A DNA stretch of 64,000 nucleotides from JADHTT01 sp964633845 (GTDB lineage Bacteria; Campylobacterota; Campylobacteria; Campylobacterales; Arcobacteraceae), in NCBI GenBank assembly GCA_964633845.1, contig CAZWLA010000003.1, positions 1 through 64,000 of the forward strand, written 5' to 3'. The notes under the pieces were generated by a model. The model was not told the DNA's origin. It saw nothing but the letters and a program-made list of their open reading frames with translations, and ran no database searches. The first letter of the stretch is position 1. Each line of letters opens with the position of its first letter. This document shows, one piece after another, positions 54,107 through 63,653 of this stretch. The position numbers and the translations under genes were made by a program.

Positions 54107-55719
54107 TGCAAAAACTGTTTATAATTTTAGTTTTTATTCTTGCTAATTTAAATGCTGCAAGTGAATTAGCAAGAGCACAACTATTAGAAATATCTAGCTA
54201 TGAAGAGCAAGTTCAAGATATAGATGAAGAATTGTCTGAGAATATTTGGATTAAGAGATATAATAATTATTTAACATATAGAAATATTGAAAATGAACTA
54301 AAGCAGATTAGAATTGATGCTAAAAAGTATGGTAAATGGAAAGGTGAGAAGTGGAAAGAGAGGTCTTATCAGCTTCATAATAAAGTGAAGATAAAAGAGA
54401 ATGAGCTTGAATTAATTAGTGAATATAAAGATTCACCAATAGGTAATAAAATTAAACCTCATGAGATAAAAAAGGTACCAGAAGTAACAAACCCATTTGC
54501 AATTATAGAAGCATTGTCTTATATAGCACAATTAGAAGATAATAAAAATCAATATGCTCAAATAAATATAGAAATTGGTGAATTACTTGGCTTACTTGTA
54601 AAAAAAGAGGAATTGTTTAAAAAGATATTAGCTATACGTAAAAGTGAAGCACTTAAGGCTAAACTGAAGCTATTAAGTACAGAAGTAAAAGATTTTGTAA
54701 TGGTGGTTGACATTGTATCTACTACAGATGGAGTGTTTAGTAAGAAAATAGAGCAAATTTCACTAGAAGTTGAAGATCAGATTGATGATGAAATATTTAG
54801 AACATTAAAGATAGTATTTGTAATAGCACTGCTATTTGCTGCATCATTTGGTGCTAGATTTGCTGTTAAGAGTTATTTAAAAGAGAAAGATGATGATCAG
54901 CATTATACAATCAATAAGATTATCAGTTTCTCTGTAATTGTAGTTTCTATTGTTGTTCTACTTTTCTCATATATTGAAAATGCTTCATATCTAGTAACAT
55001 TTTTAGGTTTTGCGTCAGCGGGTATTGCTATTGCTCTAAAAGATTGGTTTATGTCAATGTTTGGATGGATGGCTATTATGACAAGCGGTGCTATACATGT
55101 AGGAGATAGAATAAAAGTTACTAAAGATGGTGTAGAAGTAGTTGGTGATGTACTTGATATATCTTTGTTTAAAATTTCAATAAGAGAAGATGTTACAATA
55201 ACATCATATATGACAAATAGGCGTTCAGGTAGAGTATTTTTTATCCCAAATAACTATATCTTTACTGATCTTATATCAAACTATACTTATGATGATCTTC
55301 GAACTGTATGGGATGGTATAGATGTTTATATTACATTTGATTCAAACCATGAAAAAGCTGTTGAAATTGCAAAAACAATCACAACAAAATATGCACATGG
55401 TTATACTGAATTAGCTAAAAAAAGACTTCAAAAAATGAAATCAAAGTATGTAATGAGAAGTATGAATCCAGACCCTAGAGTATTTTCATTTATAGAGCCA
55501 TATGGTATAGTGATATCTTCTTGGTATCATACAAATTCATATGCAACTTTAGCATTAAGAAGTAAAATTAGTATGGAGATACTTGAAGCATACAAAAAAG
55601 AAGATGATATTGCTATTGCATATCCTACTCAAACTTTAAGAGTATCAAATCATCAAGCACAGGCAGAAGCTATGCTGCCTGGTACAAATAGTGGATTGTT
55701 TGATGGTCCAGTTCAATAA
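54106..55719 (+). CDS. MscS-family mechanosensitive channel with long N-terminal periplasmic region
   Basis: A 537-aa protein with a signal-like N-terminus (MQKLFIILVFILANLNAA) and an alpha-helical, Glu/Lys-rich region to about residue 220. Membrane helices lie near 230-245 and 275-288, and the pore helix and MscS core near 290-345 (FASAGIAIALKDWFMSMFGW, GDRIKV, GDVLDISLFKISIRE). A cytoplasmic vestibule with RVFFIPNNYIF follows. It likely releases solutes at hypo-osmotic shock. Located between aroB and mtaB as in Helicobacter and Campylobacter (from memory). Confidence 0.9.
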   Translation: MQKLFIILVFILANLNAASELARAQLLEISSYEEQVQDIDEELSENIWIKRYNNYLTYRNIENELKQIRIDAKKYGKWKGEKWKERSYQLHNKVKIKENELELISEYKDSPIGNKIKPHEIKKVPEVTNPFAIIEALSYIAQLEDNKNQYAQINIEIGELLGLLVKKEELFKKILAIRKSEALKAKLKLLSTEVKDFVMVVDIVSTTDGVFSKKIEQISLEVEDQIDDEIFRTLKIVFVIALLFAASFGARFAVKSYLKEKDDDQHYTINKIISFSVIVVSIVVLLFSYIENASYLVTFLGFASAGIAIALKDWFMSMFGWMAIMTSGAIHVGDRIKVTKDGVEVVGDVLDISLFKISIREDVTITSYMTNRRSGRVFFIPNNYIFTDLISNYTYDDLRTVWDGIDVYITFDSNHEKAVEIAKTITTKYAHGYTELAKKRLQKMKSKYVMRSMNPDPRVFSFIEPYGIVISSWYHTNSYATLALRSKISMEILEAYKKEDDIAIAYPTQTLRVSNHQAQAEAMLPGTNSGLFDGPVQ

Positions 55720-56992
55720 GCCAAAAGTTTATTTTAAAACATTTGGCTGTCGAACAAATGTATTTGATAGTCAAGTAATGATGAATAATCTAAAGGACTT
55801 TGATGTTACTTTGGATGAAAAAGAAGCAAATATTGTAGTTGTAAACTCATGTACAGTTACAAATTCAGCAGATTCTACAGCAAGATCTTATATTAATAGT
55901 CTTAAAAAATTACCACTAAACCCACGAGTTGTCTTTACAGGATGTGGAGTATGGACAAAAGGTGAAGATCTATTTAAAAGTGAAAAAATAGATGCTTTGT
56001 TTGGTCATAGTGAAAAGGAAAAGATTAATACTTTACTAAAAGATGAAAGTAGGTTTTTCCAAGCTGGTGATTTGAAGCATATTGATGAAACTATTATAGA
56101 TAAGATGATTGGTAAGAGTAGGGCATTTATAAAAATACAAGAGGGTTGTGATTTTAGATGTAGTTATTGTATTATCCCATTTGTAAGGGGTGACTCTAGA
56201 AGTTATGGTGAAGATAAAATATTAGAGCAAATTATTCTACTAGCCTCAAATGGTTTTGGTGAATTTATTTTAACCGGTACAAATCTTGGCTCATATGGTA
56301 AATGGGAAGATGGAAAAGATGGTTTAGCTACACTGCTTCAAAAAATTTCACAGATACGAGGGGTAAGAAGAATTAGACTTGGAAGTGTTGAGCCTATACA
56401 AATAACTGATCAATTTAAAGAACTTTTAGATGAGCCTTGGATGGCAAAGCATCTTCATATTGCTTTACAGCATACTACTAAAGATATGTTAAATCTTATG
56501 AACAGAAGAAATAAACTTAAAAGTGATCTTGAGCTTTTTGAATATATAGCTAATAAGGGATATGCACTAGGTACTGATTTTATAGTAGGTCACCCAGGTG
56601 AGACAGATGAACTATGGGAAGAAGCTATAGAAAATATTCATAAATTCCCACTTACACATATTCATAGCTTTACATATAGCAAAAGAGATGGAACACCAAG
56701 TGCAACGATGAAAATGCAAGTCAATGGTGCAATATCAAAACATCGAAATCAAGAGCTAAATAATATTATTGATGAGAAAAATAAAATATTTAGAGAACAA
56801 TTAGCTATTAAAAAAGCACCATTAGAAGTATTAATAGAATCTAAAAAAGATAATAGTGAAGATATTTATATAGGATATGATCAATACTTTAATAGTATTG
56901 AGGTACAAAGTAGTGAAGATTTAGTTGGTAATTGGATATATTTAGAAGATTATAATGTACAGGAGAGAGTGAATGTTTCAAGATTTAAATAA
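55703..56992 (+). CDS. mtaB: tRNA t6A37 methylthiotransferase MtaB
   Basis: Radical-SAM enzyme that converts t6A to ms2t6A at tRNA position 37. It has an N-terminal UPF0004 domain with three cysteines (TFGCRTNVFDSQ, NSCTVTNSADS, TGCGVW), then the radical-SAM cluster CDFRCSYCIIPFVRG (CxxxCxxC, about 150), FILTGTNLGSYG and GTDFIVGHPGE. ATG 55703 lies inside the mscS end; an in-frame TTG at 55691 is less likely. At 429 aa it is typical. It overlaps the FtsH-like gene by 20 bp. Confidence 0.93.
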   Translation: MVQFNKPKVYFKTFGCRTNVFDSQVMMNNLKDFDVTLDEKEANIVVVNSCTVTNSADSTARSYINSLKKLPLNPRVVFTGCGVWTKGEDLFKSEKIDALFGHSEKEKINTLLKDESRFFQAGDLKHIDETIIDKMIGKSRAFIKIQEGCDFRCSYCIIPFVRGDSRSYGEDKILEQIILLASNGFGEFILTGTNLGSYGKWEDGKDGLATLLQKISQIRGVRRIRLGSVEPIQITDQFKELLDEPWMAKHLHIALQHTTKDMLNLMNRRNKLKSDLELFEYIANKGYALGTDFIVGHPGETDELWEEAIENIHKFPLTHIHSFTYSKRDGTPSATMKMQVNGAISKHRNQELNNIIDEKNKIFREQLAIKKAPLEVLIESKKDNSEDIYIGYDQYFNSIEVQSSEDLVGNWIYLEDYNVQERVNVSRFK

Positions 56993-58403
56993 AAATAACA
57001 ATAATACAATTAATATGATGATTTTTTCTGCTATTGTAATTGCTATACTTTTAATATATGTTTTATTTCAAAGTAGTAGCTCTAGTAGTATTGATACTGC
57101 AAATTATATATTTGGAATATCTATTTTAGCTATAGGTTTAGCTATAGCATTTAGGTTAAAACAAAAAGAGACAAATGATAATGGTTCAAATACAGTATCA
57201 CAACAAACTCAAACTACTTCAGATGAGATGAGTACTATTTCACATATTGAAGCTACTACAAGTGATGTTAAATTTGATGATATTGCAGGTATTGATGAGG
57301 TAAAGGGTGAGCTTACTGATGTAGTTGATTTTTTAAATAAACCAGAAAAATATCTTAAGCATAATGTTAAACTACCTAAAGGTGTATTATTAGTGGGTCC
57401 TCCAGGTGTAGGAAAAACAATGATAGCAAAGGCTGTGGCAAATGAAGCAAATGTACCATTTTATTATCAAAGTGGTGCTAGTTTTGTTCATATATATGTA
57501 GGTATGGGTGCTAAAAAAGTACGAGAATTATTTGCTATGGCAAAATCAAATTCGCCATCAATTGTTTTTATAGATGAGATTGATGCTATTGGTAAAGAAA
57601 GAGGTGTTGGTGGAAACGATGAGAGGGAAGCAACTCTGAATGAACTATTAACTGCTATGGATGGATTTGATGATAAAAGCACTGTAATGGTTATAGCAGC
57701 TACAAATAAAGTTGATGTATTGGATGAAGCACTTTTAAGAGCTGGACGATTTGATAGACGAGTATATTTAGGTCTTCCTGGAAAAGAAGATAGAATTAAA
57801 ATCATTAAAAAAGCTTGTCAAGATAGAAATTATAAATTTGATTTAGAAAGCCTAGCATCTGCGACATCTGGGTTTAATAGTGCTGCACTTGTAACAATCA
57901 TAAATGAAGCACTACTTCATATGATTAAAAGAGATGGAATAAGTATCTTAGAAGATGATATAGAAGAGGCTAAACAAAAAATACAGTTTGGGAAAAAGCA
58001 GATTGTTATATTAAATGATGAACAAAAAGATATTTTAGCAACATATCAAGCTGCAAAAGCCTTTGCAACTAGGAAAAAAGTTGCATTACATGATGAAGGT
58101 ATCTCTTTTGAAGACTTAGTATATCCTTCAAAAATACAACTTCAACAACAAATATTTGCATTATTGTCAGGTAGTATAGGTGTTTCTATATTAAAGAAAA
58201 GTGAACACTTAGTATATGAAAGTGAAATTAATCGTGCATATAAGATTGCTAATGATATTGTGACAAGATATAAATTATCAACATCAACTCAAGAGTCAAT
58301 TATTCAAGAGACAAAGCTTTTGCTTTCACAAATGATAAATCAAAATAAAGATGAGATATTAAAGCTAAAAGAACAACTTTTAAAGGATGAAGTTGTATTT
58401 TAG
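56973..58403 (+). CDS. FtsH-like AAA+ protein lacking the protease zinc motif
   Basis: A 476-aa membrane AAA+ ATPase. Two hydrophobic helices lie at about 15-33 and 43-61, then an AAA domain with Walker A GPPGVGKT (about 142), Walker B IVFIDEIDA, pore-loop-like FVHIYVGMGA and the arginine finger region RAGRFDRRV. The C-terminal region aligns with the FtsH M41 domain, but where FtsH has HEAGH this protein has TYQAAKAF. The zinc protease is therefore lost and the domain is short. It may act as an unfoldase or adaptor. It sits next to mtaB, as the H. pylori FtsH-like homologue does in my recollection. Confidence 0.85.
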   Translation: MFQDLNKNNNNTINMMIFSAIVIAILLIYVLFQSSSSSSIDTANYIFGISILAIGLAIAFRLKQKETNDNGSNTVSQQTQTTSDEMSTISHIEATTSDVKFDDIAGIDEVKGELTDVVDFLNKPEKYLKHNVKLPKGVLLVGPPGVGKTMIAKAVANEANVPFYYQSGASFVHIYVGMGAKKVRELFAMAKSNSPSIVFIDEIDAIGKERGVGGNDEREATLNELLTAMDGFDDKSTVMVIAATNKVDVLDEALLRAGRFDRRVYLGLPGKEDRIKIIKKACQDRNYKFDLESLASATSGFNSAALVTIINEALLHMIKRDGISILEDDIEEAKQKIQFGKKQIVILNDEQKDILATYQAAKAFATRKKVALHDEGISFEDLVYPSKIQLQQQIFALLSGSIGVSILKKSEHLVYESEINRAYKIANDIVTRYKLSTSTQESIIQETKLLLSQMINQNKDEILKLKEQLLKDEVVF

Positions 58404-58896
58404 TGGGTTTTCTTTAGATGGTGAAAAAGAGCTATTTAAAGAATATTTAGATGATAACGAGTTTACAGTAAGTGGATTTTCATATGGTGCACAAAAAGCT
58501 TTTGAGTATGTACTTAGTACAAATAGAAGAATAGATAAACTTCAATTATTTTCGCCAGCTTTTTTTCAAAATAAAGATAAAAAATACAAGAGACTACAAT
58601 TGATGTTTTTTAATAAGAATCAAGATGAGTATTGTAGAAATTTTTTAGAAAATGTATCTTATGGTTCTAGTGCACAACTTGAGTCATACTTTAAAGTAGG
58701 TAGTCAAACTGAACTTGAAGAATTATTATACTATAATTGGGAAAAATCAGACCTACAAGCCCTTAACAATAAGGGTGTAGCTATAGAAGTTTACTTAGGA
58801 AATGATGATAAAATAATTGATAGCAGTGAAGCATATATATTTTTTAAAGAGTTTGCAACTGTATATTATTTAAAAGATAAAGGACATATTCTATGA
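58387..58896 (+). CDS. bioV: Pimelyl-ACP methyl ester esterase BioV
   Basis: A 169-aa alpha/beta hydrolase. It has GFSYGAQKAFEYVLS (nucleophile Ser about 33), FSPAFFQNKDKKYKRLQLMF, LGNDDKIID (Asp) and GHIL at the end (His). This fits BioV, the Helicobacter-type esterase that releases pimeloyl-ACP for biotin synthesis, replacing BioH. It overlaps the FtsH-like gene by 17 bp and the following gene by 4 bp. Confidence 0.82.
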   Translation: MKLYFSGFSLDGEKELFKEYLDDNEFTVSGFSYGAQKAFEYVLSTNRRIDKLQLFSPAFFQNKDKKYKRLQLMFFNKNQDEYCRNFLENVSYGSSAQLESYFKVGSQTELEELLYYNWEKSDLQALNNKGVAIEVYLGNDDKIIDSSEAYIFFKEFATVYYLKDKGHIL

Positions 58897-61046
58897 TGGA
58901 AGTATTAAATACCATTGCATGGATAGGATTTGCATACATTTTATTTATCTATATTAGAGGGATGAATGAAACACAAGTACAAAAGCATGTAGATATGCTA
59001 GATAAAAAGAAAAATAAAGATGCACAGAAGCAAAAAGAAGAGGAACAAGAAAAAATGATTAAACCATTATTAGTTGAAATTTCAGTTGAAGAGCTACCAG
59101 CAATACCATTTTTAAAAGAATTACCAAACATTGAAAAAAAATGGGCTGATATTTTAGAGGCAAATAATCTTCTATGTGAGTTTAATTTTTATTATACACC
59201 AAGAAGATTGGTATTTTGGCATAGAGAATTTAAAGTAGCACAGGATGATACTATAGTAGAACAGCTTGGAGCTCCTGTTAAAATTGCATATAAAGATGGA
59301 GAACCTACAGGTGCTGCTATTGGATTTGCTAAAAAATGTGGTGTAGATGTATCTCAACTAGAAACAATTGATAAGGGTAGAGGTGAAGTTCTTTACTTTA
59401 AACAAGAGCTTAAAGGGAAAGAATCAAAAAAATTATTAAATGATATAGTAAACGAATTTGTCAAATCACTTAATTTTGGTAAGTCGATGAAGTGGGGATC
59501 GCGAACAGATAGTTTTATTAGACCTATTAGGGGATTATCAATAGTTCTTGGTGATGATTTAGTAGATGGTGAACTTTATGGTATGAAATCAGAAAAATCA
59601 AGCTTTGCGCACAGAATGGTAAGTTATGATAAATTTAATTTTGATTTTGCTGGTGACTATTTTTGTAAACTAGATAAGCATGGTGTAGTTTTATATCAAG
59701 ATGAGAGAAGAAAACTTATTTTAGATCAGATGAAAAAAATTGAATCAGAAAATAATTTTGAGATTATTGTTGATGAAGATCTTTTAGATGAAGTTGTAGC
59801 TATTACAGAATATCCTACAGCACTTGTGGGTAAATTTGATGAAGAGTTTTTAGAGCTTCCTGCAGAAGTTATTGTAGGATCTATGAAAGAACATCAAAGA
59901 TATTTTGAAGTGTTTGAAAATGGAAAAATTACTAATAAGTTTATAGTTGTATCAAATTCATATACAAAAGATTTTACGCAAATTATTGCTGGAAATGAAA
60001 AGGTATTAAGACCAAGACTTGCTGATGGAATGTTTTTCTATAGAAATGACCTAAGAAATGGACTCTGTAATGAAGGTCTAAAAAAGATAACCTTTATAGA
60101 AGGTATGGGATCTTTATATGAAAAAGTACAAAGAGAAGCTATCCTAGCAAAAGAATTAGCTAAGTCATTTAATATGTGCGAGGATGATATAGTTCTTTTA
60201 GAAAAAGCTGTGATGATGAGTAAATCTGACCTTTTGACAGATATGGTATATGAATTTACAGACTTACAAGGTCTAATGGGATACTACTATGCAAAAGCTG
60301 CTGGAGAAGATGAGAAAGTTTATACTGCAATTAAAGAACAATATCTTCCAGATGGTGAGGATAGTGAACTACCATCATCAAAATTTTCAGCTATTGTAGC
60401 ACTATCAAATAAAATTGATACAATTAAAGAATTATTTGCTGTTGGTATGATACCTACAGGTAGTCGTGATCCATTTGCTTTAAGACGAGCAGCAGCAGGA
60501 ATAGTAAAGATTTGTATTGAACATAAATTAAATTTAGATATTACAAAACTTGTATCTAGAGATATTGTTGAATTTTTTAATGAAAGATTATTTAAAATAT
60601 ATTCTGAGATAAATCCAAGTGTAATAAAAGCTGTATTAAGTACTGGGGAAGGTGATATTATTGAAATTGATTCAAAACTAAATGCACTAAATCCAATAGT
60701 ACAAAGTAGTGACTTCAAGGAATATAGTGCTACATTTAAAAGAGTTGCAAATATTATTAAAGACTTAGATACTTCATCTTCATTAGTTATAGATGAATCA
60801 TTATTTGAAGATGTAGCAGAAAAAGAATTGTTTACTAGTTATATAAGTGTTGTATCAAAAGAATGTGTAACATATGATGAAGAACTTGAAGCCTTATTTG
60901 GATTAAAACCACAGCTTGATAAGTTCTTTGATGAAGTGTTTGTAAATCATGAAAATGAAGCTATTAAAACTAATAGAAAAAATTTAATTGGAAATACATA
61001 TCAAGCATTTAAAACTATAGCTGATATTAAAGAAATCACTATATAG
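58893..61046 (+). CDS. glyS: Glycyl-tRNA synthetase beta subunit, with an in-frame N-terminal membrane-segment extension
   Basis: Beta chain of the alpha2beta2 glycyl-tRNA synthetase (tRNA binding). From residue 55 it is a normal GlyS: MIKPLLVEISVEELP, FIRPIRGLSIVLGD, GSMKEHQRYFEV, RPRLADGMFFYRND and GSRDPFALRRAAAGI. The first 54 residues are unusual: a hydrophobic helix (LNTIAWIGFAYILFIYIRG) and a Lys/Glu coil, like a small membrane protein fused in frame. An internal ATG at 59055, with GAGGA upstream at 59038-59042, would give the standard 663-aa enzyme. The long frame overlaps bioV by 4 bp. Both forms might be made. Confidence 0.88.
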   Translation: MMEVLNTIAWIGFAYILFIYIRGMNETQVQKHVDMLDKKKNKDAQKQKEEEQEKMIKPLLVEISVEELPAIPFLKELPNIEKKWADILEANNLLCEFNFYYTPRRLVFWHREFKVAQDDTIVEQLGAPVKIAYKDGEPTGAAIGFAKKCGVDVSQLETIDKGRGEVLYFKQELKGKESKKLLNDIVNEFVKSLNFGKSMKWGSRTDSFIRPIRGLSIVLGDDLVDGELYGMKSEKSSFAHRMVSYDKFNFDFAGDYFCKLDKHGVVLYQDERRKLILDQMKKIESENNFEIIVDEDLLDEVVAITEYPTALVGKFDEEFLELPAEVIVGSMKEHQRYFEVFENGKITNKFIVVSNSYTKDFTQIIAGNEKVLRPRLADGMFFYRNDLRNGLCNEGLKKITFIEGMGSLYEKVQREAILAKELAKSFNMCEDDIVLLEKAVMMSKSDLLTDMVYEFTDLQGLMGYYYAKAAGEDEKVYTAIKEQYLPDGEDSELPSSKFSAIVALSNKIDTIKELFAVGMIPTGSRDPFALRRAAAGIVKICIEHKLNLDITKLVSRDIVEFFNERLFKIYSEINPSVIKAVLSTGEGDIIEIDSKLNALNPIVQSSDFKEYSATFKRVANIIKDLDTSSSLVIDESLFEDVAEKELFTSYISVVSKECVTYDEELEALFGLKPQLDKFFDEVFVNHENEAIKTNRKNLIGNTYQAFKTIADIKEITI

Positions 61047-61180
61047 TATTAAAGATTTAATATATAAGGGCTATACAATTTGTTTGATATGATTAATAAG
61101 TACTAATCCAATACTTTACATAATTTTTTAAATTGATATGATATACTGATATCTATATTAAATTCATAGGAGATGTTCAT

Positions 61181-61483
61181 ATGTCAAAACAATTTGATAA
61201 AACAAATATATTAAATTATCTAAAAGAACATTACTCTGAATTTCAAGAAAAATATGACCTTGAACAAATAGGTATATTTGGAAGCTATGCAAGAGATGAA
61301 GCAAATGAAAATAGCGACATAGATATATTTGTAAAAATGAAACCTACCTTGTCTAATTATGTTGATATTAAAGAAGAGCTTGAATCTGTATTTAATAAGC
61401 CTGTAGATATTGTAAGAATTAGAGATAAGATGAACCCATACTTGTTAAAAAGAATTCAAAAGGATGGTGTATATGTCTTATGA
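61181..61483 (+). CDS. mntA: MntA-type antitoxin (minimal nucleotidyltransferase)
   Basis: A 100-aa minimal nucleotidyltransferase with the GSx10DxD signature GSYARDEANENSDIDIF (about 31-47) and a third acidic position in PVDIVRI. In MNT/HEPN toxin-antitoxin pairs it silences the HEPN RNase by AMPylation of its catalytic tyrosine region. AGGAG precedes ATG 61181. It overlaps the HepT frame start. Confidence 0.9.
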   Translation: MSKQFDKTNILNYLKEHYSEFQEKYDLEQIGIFGSYARDEANENSDIDIFVKMKPTLSNYVDIKEELESVFNKPVDIVRIRDKMNPYLLKRIQKDGVYVL

Positions 61484-61856
61484 TAAAGATTTAGTAATTG
61501 AAATACTGGATCAAATTATTGAAGCAATTGAAATTGTACAAAAAAGATGTGCATTTGCAAAATCTGAAGATGATTTTTGTGATACTGAAGAGGGGCAAGA
61601 AAAACTTGATGGTATTTGCATGAAGCTAGTGGCAGTTGGAGAGAGTCTAAAAAATATTGATAAAATTACAGATAAAGAACTTTTAGTAGAGTATCCACAA
61701 GTAGAGTGGAAAAAAGTTAAAGGCATTAGAGATATTATCTCGCATCATTATTTTAATCTTGATGCAAGTGTCATATATGAAATTTGTACTGAGTACATTG
61801 ATATTCTACTGGATACACTTAAAAAAATGAAATCTGATTTAGAAAAACAAAAGTAG
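61473..61856 (+). CDS. hepT: HepT-type HEPN ribonuclease toxin (DUF86)
   Basis: A 127-aa all-helical HEPN protein with the RNase motif Rx4HxY in GIRDIISHHYF (about 87-97). It has the typical DUF86 opening (IEILDQIIEAIEIVQ) and VEWKKVKGIRD. ATG 61473 (MSYDKDLV) is preferred, with AAAAGGA about 9 nt upstream; ATG 61464 is an alternative. It overlaps mntA by 11 bp, the standard antitoxin-first order. Confidence 0.9.
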   Translation: MSYDKDLVIEILDQIIEAIEIVQKRCAFAKSEDDFCDTEEGQEKLDGICMKLVAVGESLKNIDKITDKELLVEYPQVEWKKVKGIRDIISHHYFNLDASVIYEICTEYIDILLDTLKKMKSDLEKQK

Positions 61857-61884
61857 AAAATGAATTTTGTTAAAAGGATTAGGG

Positions 61885-61941
61885 ATGTGTAAAACATGTG
61901 CTTTTAATGGCTCGATGGAAGAGATTAAAGAGATCAGTTAA
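61885..61941 (+). CDS. Possible 18-residue micro-ORF with CxxC
   Basis: ATG 61885 follows AAAAGGATTAGGG and encodes MCKTCAFNGSMEEIKEIS, ending 6 bp before the esterase pseudogene start. The good ribosome-binding site suggests translation, perhaps as a leader peptide or the remnant of a longer gene. Length alone cannot support a function. Confidence 0.25.
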   Translation: MCKTCAFNGSMEEIKEIS

Positions 61942-61947
61942 TATAAA

Positions 61948-62362
61948 ATGATTTATTTATATACATGGTTTTGCTGGAAGTGGTGCTGGGATGAAAGCAT
62001 CACTTCTAAGAGATAAATTAAAATCTAAGAATATAATTGCACCAACACTATCGTATGTACCAGATTTAGCTATAGATACACTAGAGCAACTTATACAAAC
62101 ATATATTAAGTATGAAAAAGTATATCTTATAGGCTCATCACTTGGTGGGTATTATGCTATTTATTTAGCTAATAAATATAATTTAAAAGCAGTACTTATT
62201 AACCCTTCGACAAATCCAAGAAACACATTATCAAATATGATTGGTCAGACTTTAAACTATGCTGATTTAAGTAAGTTTGAATGGAATCAAAATCATATAA
62301 ATATGTTGATGCAATATAAGGTTGACAGATCAGTTTTTAGAGGTTCACTTATTAAATTATAA
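61948..62362 (+). pseudogene. Frameshifted, truncated YqiA-like alpha/beta-hydrolase (esterase)
   Basis: From 61958 the frame reads YIHGFAGSGAGMKASLL, then IGSSLGGYYAIYLANKYN (nucleophile Ser) and LINPSTNPRNTL, the YqiA esterase pattern. The natural ATG at 61948 is out of frame because of a tandem ATTT at 61951-61958; dropping one ATTT restores MIYIHGF. The 3' part with the catalytic Asp and His is missing, since the frame stops at 62362. The remaining in-frame ATG at 61991 would lose the oxyanion-loop HGF, so inactivation is likely. Confidence 0.72.
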
Positions 62363-62473
62363 GAAAAAGTATTAAATCAGGTGCCCATTTTTTTCATTAA
62401 GTCGTATTTTCTATAAATTGTTCTAATAAATTTTTCATGCAGTAATTATATCAAATGGAATGTAATTATTTGC

Positions 62474-62479
62474 TATAAT
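62474..62479 (+). promoter_or_regulatory. Candidate extended -10 box for the MnmC-like gene
   Basis: TATAAT in ttTGcTATAATtac, 29 bp before TTG 62509. The 146-bp gap after the esterase pseudogene holds no other clear feature. Confidence 0.5.
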
Positions 62480-62508
62480 TACATAATCAAAAAAATTAGG
62501 CTAAAAAT

Positions 62509-63651
62509 TTGAGTAAAAAACAATACGATTATGTGATTATTGGTGCTGGGATTGCTGGATGTTGTGTATCCCATGAGCTAAAAAAACATACTGATTCACT
62601 TATTTTAATAGATAAAAATTCTGATGTAGCTGCTGGAGCATCTGGCGCTGCTGGAGCATTTCTCTCACCTCTACTTGGCAAACCAAATCAGTTTAAAGAT
62701 TTAGTGACAAAATCACTTAAATATTCTACAGAGTTTTATTGGCAAAATACTCCAGAGTTTATCAAGACTTGTGGAACTATTAGAATACCAAAAGATAAAG
62801 ATAATGCTTTAAAATTTGAATCATATATTCCATATATGGATTTTAAATTTATTAAGAAAGATAATGGATATTATTTTGATATTGGAAGTGTAGTTGATGG
62901 GTATAATATCTGTAAAAGTTTAGTAAAAGATATTAATACACAATTTAATTATGATGTAAATAGTATTGAGTATAAAGATGATATGTGGATTATAAATAAA
63001 TCATCTAATGAAACTTTGTATGCAAAAAATATTATTTTAACAACTGGAGCTAGTACAAAATTGTATAGCGAGGAGTATTTTAATATTAGAGCCGTTTGGG
63101 GTCAAAGAATAGATATTTACACTTCTACAAATGTAGAACAAAACTATCATAAAGACTGTTCAATCTCAAAAAGCTTTAAGCAATCAAATGGAAAATATAA
63201 AGTATCCATAGGTGCTACACATCATAGACTATCAGATGAGACAAAGCATCTATGCACAAGCTGTTCTAATATTTGTGTAAAAGAGGATGATACACAAGAG
63301 CTTTTAGAAAAGGCAAATAAGATTATTAAACTTGATGATATAGAAGTTATAAAAGAATTAGCAGGTGCTAGGGCAAATAGTATTGATTATTTTCCAATGG
63401 TTGGGGATTTGATAAATAGTAGTAAAACTATAGAAGAGTTTCCATATCTTACAAAAGGTACAAATGTAAGGGAAGATAGGTTTACAAAGTATAAAAATCT
63501 TTATACAATAAATGGAGTGGGTGGAAGAGGATATGTTCTTGCTCCTTATTTAGCAAAACAGCTTATAGATAATCTTCTAAATTCAAAGCAAATTGATGAT
63601 ACTATTTCACCAAATAGACTATTTAAAAGATGGGTCAAAAAACAAGGTTAA
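62509..63651 (+). CDS. FAD-dependent oxidoreductase of the MnmC C-terminal / DAO type
   Basis: A 380-aa flavoenzyme. It has an N-terminal dinucleotide fold (DYVIIGAGIAGCCVSHELKK), GASGAAGAFLSPLLGKPN (the MnmC2-like substrate/FAD loop), ILTTGAST, GARANSIDYFPMVGDL and NGVGGRGYVLAPYLAKQL. It likely oxidises the carboxymethylaminomethyl group of tRNA wobble uridine as a stand-alone MnmC2, but other D-amino-acid-oxidase-like substrates are possible. TTG 62509 is used as start, with TAGG upstream. Two CxxC-like cysteines (CTSCSNIC) are unusual. Confidence 0.78.
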   Translation: MSKKQYDYVIIGAGIAGCCVSHELKKHTDSLILIDKNSDVAAGASGAAGAFLSPLLGKPNQFKDLVTKSLKYSTEFYWQNTPEFIKTCGTIRIPKDKDNALKFESYIPYMDFKFIKKDNGYYFDIGSVVDGYNICKSLVKDINTQFNYDVNSIEYKDDMWIINKSSNETLYAKNIILTTGASTKLYSEEYFNIRAVWGQRIDIYTSTNVEQNYHKDCSISKSFKQSNGKYKVSIGATHHRLSDETKHLCTSCSNICVKEDDTQELLEKANKIIKLDDIEVIKELAGARANSIDYFPMVGDLINSSKTIEEFPYLTKGTNVREDRFTKYKNLYTINGVGGRGYVLAPYLAKQLIDNLLNSKQIDDTISPNRLFKRWVKKQG

Positions 63652-63653
63652 AA

